Of a DNA stretch of 64,000 nt, positions 32,901 to 45,893 are shown piece by piece. Source of the stretch: Spongilla lacustris (lineage: Eukaryota > Porifera > Demospongiae > Spongillida > Spongillidae); contig OX442419.1 in assembly GCA_949361645.1 (NCBI GenBank), forward strand, positions 2,689,028 to 2,753,027, read 5' to 3'. The notes beneath the pieces are model-generated. The model saw nothing but the letters and a program-made list of their open reading frames with translations. It was not told the DNA's origin and ran no database searches. The first letter of the stretch is position 1. Each line of letters starts with the position of its first letter. Made by a program: the position numbers and the translations under genes.

Positions 32901-35780
32901 TACGGAATTTATGCCTCATACCGCATGACTGATTTGTGTTTTTTTTTTTAAAGGAAAAAAAAATTGTAATTGTAGATCTTGTAGAGTGTAATGTATAAAT
33001 ATTATAATTCTGCAGCTGGTGTTATTGTATAAAGCTGTGTTCAGACACGTCGGCGCACGGGAAGGACCAGCTGGGTCGAATCATAAATCCTAATCCTTTT
33101 AACGATAATCGATAATTTAACTCGGCCAATCCAGTACACACTTTTTTTTTTTTCAACAATCGATAAAAATGAATGATTAAATTGGATCCCTGCATAAATT
33201 TAAAAGCGTATTATTTTGGTTGTCCGGATCACTTAGACAGACGCGGATCACTTTCGTCAGCAAAGATTAATATGTATGGTGTCACAGGGAAGTTGGCTCA
33301 CTACTTGTACGGTAACGTCTTCCCCAGAGAACTCCGTTCCCTCCCCTTCCCCCCCCCCCCCCCCCCCCAAGGCCCGGCATGTAGTGACGTTAATATTTTC
33401 CTTAATCGTACTGTAGGTGTAAAAATTAATAAATAACAGTTTCTTTTTAAAATTGTTCTGACTAGACTTACCGACGTTTAGATTTTTTATTTATTTATTA
33501 CGCATATTTTCTACCACAGCGGCAATCTAATTAAAAGGCACGTGGAGTTGACCTTATTGTAAATTTTTATTTCAGTTTCGTAGGAAAGCACCCCTAGCCG
33601 GCCCTTTCTCATGCGCCGATATTATAAAAATTAAGTACCAATTAAGTTTACGCAATCACTGCACTAACACGGCTGTTACGTACGTGCCATTAGGTTTTAC
33701 AATTAGATTGTGTTAACTGAATTACGGTATATATTTAAAATGGCGTACACAAACCTCATTATGAAACCACCAACTTTGGAGTTATTTTATGCAAAACCAT
33801 GGAAGCAAAATAAAAACCATTACATGAATGGTGTCGCACACATATTCGAAATACTACGTAAATATAGGCGCAATTGAAAACAGCTTGTTACAAGATGCTA
33901 CAGCTTACGCGCATAAAGGGATTTAACGAGGGGTTGAAAATAGCAGGTTTTCTAAGCGGTGGTACTCCCAATCCTCCAGATAAATTAGGTTCAAAAACTT
34001 TGCACGAAGCAAGCCAGCTGTGGTGAGTATTTCTATACATAAAATAAGTTATACACGGTCTGTAACGGGTCTTAATTCCTATTCGACCGCTACGATGTAA
34101 ATATGAACAATCGAACTGCACACCACAGGATCTATGGAGCCTCAGTGCAGTACACAGGTGCAAATTGAATGGGTTGCGTAGGGTGTGTGGGTGCGCAAAA
34201 CCAGCAGCAGCTAAAAAAAAACGATGCCTCTGCATGTATGCAGTGCTATTATTGCAACAGCCATCAGATCCACCCACCAATGTTGTGCAACAGGTTGCCA
34301 CCTCACTGTTACAGGTCGGACAACCCGAGAAGTTCCCCAAAATTGTTCATGAATTATTTTTCGCACCGAATGCTCAGTGCTCAATTTGATTGCACAGGCT
34401 TGTTGGGTGTTATAAATAGTTGTACCTATAAAATTTAAACAAATAGCGCTCGTTTAATCTTCATGTTATGATAAATAAACGACAAAGCAGCGATCGCGCC
34501 AAAAGCGCGCGTAAATTACGTTTTCATATCACTGCTTGAGCACCGCCATCAGACTTCATATAGTAAAACAAACACTCAGCGAGGGTTCATACACGATTTC
34601 TCTAAACTCTAAACTGATTTAGAACTGTTAATTTCAATCCGCAGTGGTGTTATAGACCGAAGTATTACACCTACTAACCCGAGTTAGATCAGGGTGTTGG
34701 AGGTAACGCACAGACACACAAAATTTATTACGGATACTATAATGATATTGTAATAATGCCACAAAGAAGGACGAGGATTGCATAAAAGAGCCAATAGATA
34801 CGGAGAATTAAAAGTTAATGAGCTAACAACCTTAGATGTTATTGCAGCGCATAGCGCTCGTCATGATTATTTAATTTGCGGTGGTACATATATAGTGACT
34901 ACAAGCTAGAATGATATCAAACATATGCAACACACATGCCTGTACAGATTTGATGAAAGGATAACATTGCCCTGGCTGAATTCAATGCCACTGTCATTCT
35001 ATATGTTGTATTTGATGCGCTGCACGGCCGTCGACGTCATTCGACGAACCTGTGCTATTTTGCATGCAGTTAATATCATTGGCTTACTGAATTGAACACG
35101 ACTTGCAATGTCTCCGCTGCTTGCGATCGGTTGTGTTATTTGATGCTGATCATTTACTTACATGCCACGTATACACTCGTGAAATCACGACAAAAAAGTA
35201 ACTCCACTGTGTCAATTAAATACACATGTCAATGAATTTTAATTATTGTGGTTGTGGTTATGCGGCCAAGCTAGTTATAGCCTGTGCCTAATTATAGTGA
35301 ACAACCTTTGCTATAACCGTTTATAACTCTGTACAGGTTCACAGCCAAACCATTTAAATAATATTGGTATGACACATACTTGTTGTACTTCATAGCATAG
35401 CGCTTTATTACCAGTATAGGTGAGCGATTGGTTACTACGCAAAGGTTTGAATAATTAATTAGAATTATTCATAAACTTCAAATCATCGTAGCCTCTTTAG
35501 TACGAAGCTTCAACTGAATATTTTTGAGTTGTTATAGTAGTTCCTTCCCCTTTACCAGGAAGTGTTTACAGAACTGTTTGGCTGTGAATGGTTCGGGAGA
35601 TACTTGAGTTGCACGCATTTGGGGAACTTCTCGAGTTGTCCGACCTGTACAACAGCTGCCTTATACAAGAAACCTTATAGATGTGGTCTGAAACCTTATT
35701 ATGACTGCTATTTGGCCCTGGAAACCATATATCACATACATTTGAAATCCAAATTCCTCCCCTGATGAGGCACAAGCCGG
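32901..35780. other. Gene-poor stretch with diverged 7TM flank
   Basis: 33538-33680 is a diverged copy of the 7TM 3' flank (GTTGACCTTATTGT, GTTTCGTAGGAAAGC). A C-run lies at 33350-33368. An inverted repeat of about 32 bp pairs 34310-34342 (ACAGGTCGGACAACCCGAGA) with 35618-35651 (GAACTTCTCGAGTTGTCCGA); it may bound a decayed element. The 150-codon minus frame at 33888-34340 has no recognised domain. Nothing else is supported. Confidence 0.5.
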
Positions 35781-35789
35781 CCTTGTTCT

Positions 35790-36320
35790 AGGTCACACTA
35801 ACAGTGATTTGTCCTCTTTGCTCCTCCTGATTGGATGAGGCAGGCCATCTGATCTGCATGCTCTAACATGTCATTCAGGAGGTGGCTTAGGGACACGTCA
35901 CTATCGCCTCTGTGAAAATCTGCAGCTTGTCTGGGTACATGTATGAACTATGAAGGGAAATCCCCTTGCATGTAATACTTATAAGGGTATACCTCCAAAG
36001 GCACAATGGCCCCTAGCTGAGATATCTGGCAACACTCCAGCCCAAGTTGTAGAGCACATCGTGACCATTGCACCATTAAAAATTCCATTCAACCACCATT
36101 GGCCAATACACAGCTACTCTCTGCCATTTGTCAGCTGAACTGTCCAATTTGCCTCAGTGTGTTAAGGTTGCCATATGAGACAGACTTGTGTGCACTTGCT
36201 GTCTGGCTGAATGGATCCACCTGAGAGGTTCATTTCGTCCCTGCTGCTATGACACCACTCCACTGGAGTGCACACAACTCAGTAAAGCCAGCGTCCTGGC
36301 TCAGCTGCTGCTAAATGGTG
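35790..36320 (+). pseudogene. Decayed RAG1-like N-terminal / RING-finger sequence (N-RAG-TP-like)
   Basis: Broken reading frames on the plus strand carry, in order: PDWMRQAI then NMSFRRWLRDTSLSPL (35810-35915); TPAQVVEHIVTIAPLKIPF (36032-36088); LNCPICLSVLRLPYETD (36137-36187); and, after a frameshift, LVCTCCLAEWI and FRPCCYDTTPLECTQLSKAS (to about 36290). C-P-I-C, C-x-x-C-C and P-C-C spacing fits a RING-type zinc finger. The SFRKWL..TS.SP and CPICL order resembles the RAG1-like N-terminal part of N-RAG-TP/Transib-related mobile elements, as I remember that family. Several stops and at least two frame changes show it is dead. No catalytic core was found nearby. Confidence 0.5.
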
Positions 36321-36329
36321 AGAGCTGTT

Positions 36330-38090
36330 AATTATGACACACACACTTGCACTGAACAATCAAGGTGAACAAAGAGGAAATGCAGCTTGTGCATACCATT
36401 GTACACAGAATGGTAACTGCATTTGCATTATAACTGGAGGAACAGTAAGCTTATTTTTCTTTAACTTGCACTTACAGCCATTGAGTTTGGACTCGTGTAA
36501 CAGTGCCAAACGCGCCCATCACATAGCTGAGCAAACGCACACGTAGGCGTCGTGTGCTTGAGCTCCACAGAACACGTAATGAATCTGCGTTAAAAAGCAA
36601 CTTATTCCGACGTTCACAACTCACACACTAAATCGAGTAGTAACGTATTGACGACAAAAATTCAAAGAACAAACTCTGCTCACTATCCCTTATCGTTTTC
36701 ACACAAGATCATCTGGAGGTTTAGCCAAAAACATGAAATGTTCACACGACGTCTTACGAGGATCCTCCCGTATCAATCTGTATAGCGGAAGTCCAAAATG
36801 TTTTAATGACTAGCAAAATGCACCGACGTTTACCAACTGCTTTCTCTGTCCACCTGTCCTGTTACTTCGTGAAACCTAGCGATTAGAAGCCTAGAAAAAA
36901 GGGTTTCTTTCCAAGGTAGGCGTTGCTATGGAACAAACTAGTCATGTTGCTAGGTACTTAATTTCACAGCGGGCGTGTACCTAATGTCCCCGTTTCAATG
37001 GAATTGTAACAGCCGTGCTAAGCTGCTCCTTCAGTGGTTCGATCATTATTATTGTGAATAGCTATAGATGAATGGTGAAAAGCTTTATATTAATAAAGAA
37101 TAATTAGCGGTAGCCGCAAAACATTGTGACCATAAACGTGCTAAGGGTTGTTAGGTGAATACATAGAAAGCATACTAGTCTTGAGGACGTTCTATTCATC
37201 TACGCCGATCCTCTGTGCCGACAATATCTATGTATATTCTCAGCATGCATGCACCGAGATTTCGGGAAGGCATATGACTTATACGTCGTGCATTGTGTTG
37301 ATTCTAAATGCCATGCTGGCACTGCATAGTATTCCAGTATGTCTAAAGAAGAATTGCAGTCATCTCTGTACCTTAGCTCGGACTTAAAACTATGACGTCG
37401 TACTTCCAGAAACAGCAGCATAGGTCTACATGGCACAACGGAATACAAAATGAAGATGTATTGTTTTTATATATAATATAAACACTTTGTAGCTTACTCC
37501 TAGACTTAGCGGTTATTTCAATCTTTCGGAAACTACATGTACATGTAGTAATAATTATTAGTCGCGCATATAGAAACCATAATAGCGTGATCTGTGGTTG
37601 AACTGGCCCGACTCATCAGTTACACAATGCGACTCGTTAGCACGAAAACCATCTCCCCCATAATGATGATGTCATGTAGAATATTAAGCACTCCCACACT
37701 TCGCTAAAAATTGAGTGAAAGATAAAAAGGAAATTTCTTAATATTACATACCCCGGTTCCTACCTTTAGCAAATTCATGAAACAATACGGGTGTGTAGGT
37801 ATCGTTCACTACCAATGCATGACTGCATACGGTATGTACATGCATGTATTTACCTACATATATGTCCCTGTTCATGGTGGGAGGTGCATGTGGGTAGGTA
37901 CGCACCTATTTCGTACCCTCCATAGGTACATTCCCCTTTCACCCCTTTGTTTCATAGTTGGCAAATACACATTCATGCAGTAATGAAAACAACAGGTAGT
38001 CAAGACTATGCTGTCTCATGTGCACTCACATAACCTTTTCTTACCATCCCTCTCCCTCTGTCTCTCTCTCCCACTTTCTCCCTCACTCTC
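36330..38090. other. Intergenic, no gene seen
   Basis: Downstream of the TMEM104-like gene A stop (which is at the right edge on the minus strand). It contains a CGTTGCTATGGAAC word at 36921 resembling an RFX X-box half, AT-rich DNA and a pyrimidine tract at 38045-38090. No domain-bearing frame. Confidence 0.5.
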
Positions 38091-41000
38091 TCAGAACAAT
38101 TTCACAGTATTACAGGATAGTTTTGTTGAGTATGCCAAGCTTACGAGGGCTATTACAAATATAGCTCCTCCCAAAAGGCCAATAGTCACCACGGTGGCAG
38201 GATGACTCAAACCTGGGATTGAATACGGTGTGGTATAAATAGCTTTCTCTTTTGATAGGGACTCTCGTTTAAGGGTTTTCTCCTTGCCAAAATCATTGTC
38301 ATTATTTTTATTGGAGAGCAGTGGGCCCTCCTCCCCAACTTCCCTAAGTCCCTCCTCAGTATCTGTATCAGGCTCAAGGGGGGAGTCCCTAGCAACAGAA
38401 TAAGATTGCTTTCCGAACACCTTTACGCACTTGTACTGTGAGGCTAGCTGGAGAGCCAAAGGGAAAATGAAGGATGTTGTGAAGTTCACAAGACCGGCGT
38501 ACTTGAGGATGTAGACGAGGTTGGATATGAAGAGGCTGCACACAATGGGCAAGATGGCCACAGTTGCCCTCATGGCCAGCAGGATCAGCCACTCGTATGA
38601 GTGCTTCTGTTGGGAGGTGTCTCGTCCCATGATCACCTGGTACAGGTTGTTGACCACTGCACAGGTGACCAGCGGGTAGGTCGAGATGACACTGAGGGAA
38701 GGGAAGAGGACAATGCTGTAGGAAATGGCTCGAAGGGCAATGTGATTTCCCGACTTTGTCAGAGGTACCTGTGTGTATGAGCACAAGGAACATAATTAGA
38801 TTGATGGGCACTTAGAACAATCCATCAATGCATGTAGAAAAAAAAAAGAAAGCATGAAAAAATGCATTTACTATGTGAGACCTGTACGGCTGATTAATTT
38901 TGCTAATTGCCCATTAAAATGAGTCTAACGTGTACTGGATCTGTAAGTTACATGTATACTGACTTTTCCTAATTTTCAGGGATATGACATGCAATTATAT
39001 TGGTGGGTTTGCTGTATTTAGAAGGCTGCATGTATGGAGTTTATATTTTTTAAATCATGTTTTTGTAAGACTATCTTTAAATTCTAAAGCACAAAATATA
39101 TCTTATACAAACTTGGCATTACATTGCCACTATACATGTAGATACCTCTCCAAGTATAGGACAACTTCCGCCTCATCGATTTACATTTGCAGATGTTGCT
39201 ACCTCCATGGCTTTTAGAGTATACATGAAACATCACATATTTACAATTCAGAAAAAATTTCCAGTGATAGTAGTCATTTTGTTTACTATGACATGCTATG
39301 AACAAATCACCCTTAGTTATTGTGAAATTAAAATTATTAACCTACAGGCTGTCAGAATACCAGAAACAAATGCAAACACCCCACCCCCCTTCCTTGTGTT
39401 CATGTCAGCCCAGTAAACATGACGTAATGGGTTTTATTTTTGAATGCATCGATGTATCTAGATCTATCTTTGTATTTAAAAAATCCACAATAGCAGACAG
39501 GCCATAGTATTCAAATCTTCTATAACTCCATGGCAAATAGTCCAATTTAATGCATTTGGTGGATGTCACTTGAAATTTTAGATTTATGATATACATATAC
39601 GGGACAGTGTCCAGCAAAATCGGGCTTGTGGGGTTATAATTTTATCACTATAAAAATTGTACGTTGTACTAAACAACACCACTTGTTCCCACACCATTTC
39701 TCTGTGTGAAAGTCGATTGTTGTGATCTTTACATTTTCCGTGCCGTGGATATAACCCCGCGGGTTAGAATTCCTCATTTCTCCACGTACGAGTGTTGAAA
39801 ACGCGTCAAATTCGGGTTACACATAGAGGAGTCCTGTAGCTGTTGATTTGTTCTGTTCGTTGATTTCTATATCATCCGTTACGGAGATACAGTTGAACAA
39901 ACTACGGCCACGTTTTCCCGCTTGATTCGCGCCAATGATTTTGGCAAATCGCGTCCCGCTCAGTGGCGGTGATTATATCATTGGCGCGAATCAAGCGGGA
40001 AAATGTGCCTGAAGTTTGCTCAACTGTATCTCCGTAACGGATGATTCAGAAACTAACGAACAGAACAAATCAATAGCTACAGGACTCCTCTATGCACACT
40101 CCGAATTTGACACGTTTTCAACAGTCGTACGTGGAGAAATGTGGATTTCTAACCCGCGGGGTTAACGATTGTTGAATCCACGGCACGGAAAAGGTGTAGA
40201 TCACAAAATCGATTTTCACACAGAGAAATGGTGTGGGAACAAGTGTACGAAATTTGAAAGGAAAAGGTAGTACCGTCGCGAAGATGTGTTGTTTAGTACA
40301 AGGTGCAATTTTTATAGTATAACCCCACAAGCCCGATTTTGCTGGACACTGTCCCATATATTGACACCTCTTTTTGATCCATCAAGCGCCAAGGTCACAT
40401 TAAGTGGGTTAAGTTACCAATGTTATCATCAAACATGTGCACATTATAAAGAAAACTTGAAATCATTATGTGTCAAGTCTAATCTGTTTATCAGTTCAAT
40501 GACAATAATGTTATAATTAATCATTCACACCATGCAGGAAATGTAGCAATATGCTGCACTGAATCAGTGTTGGGACCCCTTGCAAGTATTGTTGTGCTAG
40601 GATTATAAAGATTAAATTAAAAGGGTTAACCAAGAGATTTTCATAATTTGACAAATCGAAGTTAATTCCTGGCTGGATCTCTATTCGTCAGAATTAAGTT
40701 TTGAATAACAAACCATCGAAGCTCTAGTTATGATAAGTTGCATACACATGTACATGGGGTGGCATGGTGCAGAACATAGTTCAAATTTCAGCAATCTATC
40801 ACATGTGCATAGTTAATACCTAAAATTCAAATGACCAAGTATAGGTGAACATAAAGTTATGCACGTCTACAGTACTCACCCAGTTCAAGGAGGCCGTCTC
40901 GTTGATGTGTCCCTGGAACCACAGGGACACCACTATACCCAGTGACATGTAACAAAACAGAATTGTGCCAAAAATGGCCAAAACAAACCACTGGAGTTTT

Positions 41001-42048
41001 ATCTTCTGTTTGATGGGTTGAGTCAAACTGGGAAATGCCGGACTGAGATTCTGGGAGTAGGTAAACACGGGAATGGAGAGTACCCAGCCCACCACGTTGA
41101 AGTTGAGGACAAAGTTCTGTGGGGAGTCGTGGCTGTAGTGGCGGCAGGTATTATTGTGTAATGATGAGTTATATTCAAAGGTCCAGTTTGATGGCACTGT
41201 GTATCTTGTGAGAGGGTTCTCGATCAATTTTGCTAAACAGTAGAGCACAATGGATCCGATGAGAGTGAATCTTAAGATTCCCATAATGGTCTGTATGAAG
41301 CCAAGCTCCTTAAGGTCGAGGCACGATAGGGGTACTACTATCATTGCAAAGAGGAACAAACAAAACCTATAAGAAGCCAGGCATTTAGGGTTGGCCGGTA
41401 TCAAGTGGCCACGAAATTCGTCGTTCGAGCATATACGGAAGGGGCCGATGTCGAGCGGGAGGTTGGTAGCCCAAGCCGAACCGCCCACAGTACTGAATGC
41501 CCACATGGCCAGGAAGCCGCATGTAGTCATTGCAACTAGAAAAATAATCTTGAGCCACTTGTGGACGAATATTTGGCACAGCTCGGTCAACTCAAATTTT
41601 CGCGTGAGCAAAATCTCGAACTGGGGATGCTCTTGCAAACAAGAAAGGGGAGGCCCTCCTTTGGATGGTGACGGGAGGTCTTCATCTCCCTTCGGAGTAG
41701 TATTCGACATCTGCTGGTGTTTCAATGTCTCAAGCGCCTTTAAATTAATCATTATGACATTGCATATAAATGCAAATGAAGCATGCAATAAGAGTTACTT
41801 ACCTGGGCTCGCGACATCACCTCTAACATCCAATTGGAGGTGTTCAACGATAAAAATGTCACCACGGACAGTGTAACGATGCTAGAGAGCATCCCGGCAT
41901 GATAGAACGCGTACGGCATGCCGAGGAACCCCGTGCCTATCATGTAGTTGATGACAATGAAGTAGCCGAATACAATATTAACGGTTCTTGGGCCTTTGCT
42001 ACCAGTCGGGAGTATTGGAGCACGCAGCCACTTGAACGTAGACCACAT
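38091..42048 (-). CDS. TMEM104-like amino-acid transporter family protein, gene A
   Basis: Three exons on the minus strand: 42048-41803, 41737-40880 and 38768-38091, all phase 0 with GT..AG, giving 593 residues. TM1 contains INYMIGTGFLGMPYAFYHAG, the G-T-G...P.AF helix break of the AAAP (auxin/amino-acid permease) superfamily. Other landmarks are FELTELCQIF before TM3, LASYRFCLFLFAMIVVPLSC, LGFIQTIMGILRFTLIG, FNVVGWVLSIPVFTYSQ and SVISTYPLVTCAVVNN. Their spacing resembles animal TMEM104. Exon 3 ends with a charged cytoplasmic loop and a last TM (VVTIGLLGGAIFVIALVSLA). Several N-x-T sequons lie in the loop near residues 250-270. Intron 2 (2.1 kb) contains a palindromic element. Substrate is unknown. 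It is the head-to-head paralogue of 47600-51508. Confidence 0.78.
39601..40355. mobile_element. Long palindromic (foldback/MITE-like) element, copy 2
   Basis: 755 bp, ends GGGACAGTGTCCAGCAAAAT on each strand, inside intron 2 of TMEM104-like gene A. The inner core (GATTTGTTCTGTTCGTTGAT, ACGGAGATACAGTTGAACAA, CGATTCGCGCCAATGATTT-type) matches that of 11681-12512, while the outer arms differ. No coding capacity. ATATA-rich flanks on both sides prevent a clean target-duplication call. Confidence 0.85.
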
Positions 42049-42239
42049 AACTCTGATCGTGCAGCAATAGCACACAACTTGATCATATACCGAATGACGA
42101 AACTGACAAATATGTATACCCTATAACTGATTTAATCGCATGTGCTTTGTAAGTGTACATGATACCGTTTCCTGCGTACGGAAAATTAGCCTCCGTGGCA
42201 GGAACTTGGGCCATAGAAGATAGATGATTGGACGTCATG

Positions 42240-42910
42240 CCATAGATATTGTACGGCTTGACTGCAAGCACGTGCAATCCCCCCCCCCCCCCCCCGCGTG
42301 TTCGTTCATCAGTTAGCATAGTTTCAATATAAATATATCTATCCTGGTTACGGCTGAGATTTCATTCTCCTGCAGGTAAAAAAAAAGGAAAGAAGTTATA
42401 CAAACTTCCACACGGACAATATTAAAAACCTCACGAACTCTTATGTTGTAGAATTCATTTTGAATCCTAGATCAAAATTTGAAATACCTGATCAAATTAA
42501 GACATTTTCCCTATTAGAGGATATTCCTATATGACTACTGTGGGTGACAAGTAATTTCTACTATTGTAGGGGCACACCAGTTGTCCAAAGTGCAGCCTTT
42601 CTAAGCACAGGCCATGGATAGACAAAAATGAGAACTGTATGGCTGGGTACTCAATGGTTCCTTACTGCAGACATTGTTTGGAGAGGAAAATACTATTTTT
42701 TGTGATGGGCTAGGTCTAACAGATCAATATCACGTGACAACCCCCCCCCCCCCCCCCCCCCCCACCCCTATTATTTCCATGGTTTTGTGTCTTTTAGCAA
42801 GTATAAATATCAGTATTTGCATGAGATATATACTTTACTATTGACCATTTCTAGCTCTGCCTCTTAGGCTCATATCACCAGTACACTATAGTGTTCTTGA
42901 TACTCAGGTG
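42240..42910. repeat. Dispersed repeat, copy 2 (partner 16690-17455)
   Basis: Collinear with 16690-17455 (see that entry). It lies 190 bp upstream of TMEM104-like gene A and includes poly-C tracts at 42279-42295 and 42740-42763. It may overlap the promoter region of gene A. Confidence 0.75.
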
Positions 42911-44216
42911 TATTTGATTCATCAACACTGAATTAAATTAATAAAATATTAACATTATAATAACAATTTATGTCATCATGCAGTACCTCTCACTAAATCA
43001 AGCCATTCGCTAGGGGTAGCAGCCCTGACTTCACAGAATCCCATGGCAACTGGGTTCTAGAAGCTTAGGACACATTTTTATGTTTGGCATTTTGTGAATA
43101 TTGTTTTTATGGACACACATATGCAGGGATAAATGACCATTGACCAACATAGGTTACCATCGATTGTGGACACCACATATGTGTGTGTTATGGCCACTGG
43201 GCTGATACGTACACAGGACACAGGGATACTTACCCGCTACTTGTGGTACCCAATACAAAGGCAGCATTGCCCTGCTGTAGTGATATGGACACTCGGGAGA
43301 AGGAATGAGAGGGACTGGTGGTCATGTGTGATGCTCTGCTGATGACTGCTGATATCAGTGAGCAAACTGAGAGCATCAGGGCCAATGGCACCTGAGGTCT
43401 CAATTGCAATTAGGACAAAATGGTATGACCTGGATAGCAGATCATACTTCTTCCCACTTGTATATGCATGAGGCTATGTCAAAACAAGTAACGTCCCAAA
43501 CAAGACACTGGCATCCATGGGGGCAATGGAACAACCTTCAGTTTGCTTACCATCTGATGGGCTCAGGGGCTGATAGTACAATGACTGCAGCTAGGATATG
43601 TATATGATAGCATTGATAGCAGCATGCCTAAAAAAATGACCTTGGCTTTTGATACAGCTGAACTGAGGTTGTACCTATCCTGTTTGTGTGATCATCCATT
43701 CATAGGCCTAGGGAAAAGACAGGGAGCTTGATGGGACACTTAGTGGCCGGCATGAGACCTGCAGTCAAAGGCACCCTGTAGGACCTGATCACATGACTTG
43801 CAGTCAGAGGCACCCTGTAGGACCTGATCACATGACCTGCAGTCATGATCAGTCAGAGGAGCTGATCACATGTCCTGCAGTCAGAGGGCACCCTGTAGGA
43901 GCTGATCATATGTCTCTTGCATGTGAGGGAGGTCCCATGCCTTTTGTCTGTAAGATGAAGGAGAGACAGGAGGTCAGTGGATAGTTGCAACCCTCACTCC
44001 ACTGATTGGCATGTACAGCTAAGTATGGAATGCCAGAAAACCGAGCAGAAAAAATTTGTTTGATGAGGTCAGTTGTATTATTATAAATTATATTCTCATC
44101 ACCTCGTCAAGCCTGAGGTCAATATAGTGATGTGCTAGCACTTTGCTAGCAGATCATGCAAAGTAGACATTTTTAAGTGTTATTATTTACTGTTTTAAAA
44201 CATGTATAATATAATC
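42911..44216. other. Intergenic with 39-bp tandem repeat
   Basis: 43762-43925 has about four copies of a unit containing CACCCTGTAGGACCTGATCA and CATGACTTGCAGTCAGAGG. Broken frames at 43130-43620 (ending QHCPAVVIWTLGRR, WHPWGQWNNLQFAYH) look protein-derived and may be retroelement debris. I could not name them. Confidence 0.45.
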
Positions 44217-45574
44217 TAGGGTGTGTAACCTTTTTCATAAATCAAAATCGATTATTTCGACTAAGATAGAAAGTCCAATCGATTTTTCAGGTTTATAGCA
44301 ACTTGCAAATCGGTTATTAGAAACATTAAATCGATTTTGGTGATTAATGCACTACTAATTTGCCAACGATTACCTATAGGTTATGCTGACTTTTGATATT
44401 GGCACAATAAATCACAGTTTCGTGAGTCTTTTACACATTTGTATCAAAAATGGTAATTGTATCATAGCAATAAACATATTTGAAACATCGATCTTAGCAA
44501 GCAGATATGTATCAAAATATGTTTGCTAGTATGTTACAAGTGCACTTATCTGATACAATTATGTATACGCTTGCGGAGATGAATGTTTCAAATATGTATT
44601 TGAAATTAATGGTGTATTGCATGCTTATCAGAATCATACAGTTACACATGTACACGTGAGCTATCACCGAGACTGCGAACGAGGTACATTCCACTGCTAC
44701 GCCACACCCACTGACGGGAATGATTCAATGGCGGTGGAGGGGAATTATAAGAGTTTCATGCATTTAAATTTTTCACCGCAAAACATGTTCTTATTTGTTT
44801 GCTCGGCGTCACTACCAACGCACTACTATAAGTATGGGCAGGTACAAATAAGATATTTATAATTAGCTGAATTTATTTAGATTTTTTAAAAACGAACATG
44901 ACTACCGTATTTTTTTCTAAAGAACAACTAAAGTGTTCCTTTTAAGTACAAAATGCCCGAAACACGTATAGTTCCCATCCGCCGCCTTTGACAGTTATAA
45001 TCCATTGTTCGAACAGCATGACCCTCACTAGTATACTGTCATTCAGCTAGTGGAACACCGCTCCACGCTTATGAAAAAGCCGCCGACATGTACGATATTC
45101 AGAATGTCATGGCCGAACATCTGGAAAAGAGCCCGCCCCAGGTGTACCTAAGTATTTGGACACCTGTCACCTAGGCCTGTGCAAAAGAGTACGTATAGCG
45201 CGTAACCCGTTTGTTTACTATAACTGCAGAGAGTGCGAGCGTATTTTCACTGCGCGTGCAGTGCCGGGTTCCCAGACTAAGTCTTGATTACATCAACAAT
45301 GTTTCTTTTACCGATTAATTAACCCGTTATATTAGTTAGCCTTTGTAGAGGTGAGAAAAGCGAAGGTCAAATAAAAAGGGGTAATCGATTTCCTACCGAT
45401 TTTTGCACATGAGGGAAACGAATATTGACTAATCGCGACTAAGAAAAACAGAATCGGCCGGTTCGACTTAATGAAATTCTGAAATCGGTAACCAGCTATT
45501 CTACGAAATGCATAGTCGACCGAATAGGTAATCGCGATTAACCTGTAAAACCTGAAAATCGGTTACACACCCCA
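44217..45574. mobile_element. hAT-like non-autonomous element
   Basis: Terminal inverted repeats: left TAGGGTGTGTAACC, right on the minus strand TGGGGTGTGTAACC. They are flanked by ATATAATC (44209-44216) and ATATAACC (45575-45582), a 7/8 match consistent with the 8-bp target duplication of hAT elements. Internal DNA is rich in CGATTA/AATCG words near both ends. No transposase frame was found. A 15-bp tandem (ATATAACCATCCATT) follows the right end. Confidence 0.68.
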
Positions 45575-45893
45575 ATATAACCATCCATTATATAACCATC
45601 CATTATGTAACTTAATTTTTTATATTTAATTCTGAACATTTGAATTTTATATTATTCATGATAAAATATATATGTATGATCATAAAATCATTATTATTAT
45701 TAATCTTTTGCTGCGAACCAATACTGATACACGTAGTGACAGTAATAGTTGTTTTAAGAACGTACGCAGTGATACTACTGAAATAGTATTTATCCGGCCT
45801 TTAGTCAGTTGGCATTGAAACATTTCACGTTTTTTTTTTATGGACCTAATCCCCAGTCCTTCCTAAAGAAACTACCTTTGTGCCAAGGCCGCA

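Noticed and set aside
33888..34340. 150-codon minus-strand frame with many Cys
   Set aside because: No domain or spacing pattern recognised, no splice context, lies in repeat-rich DNA; not supported as a gene.
36915..36940. RFX X-box-like word CGTTGCTATGGAAC
   Set aside because: A single partial match with no adjacent promoter or gene start; expected by chance in 64 kb.
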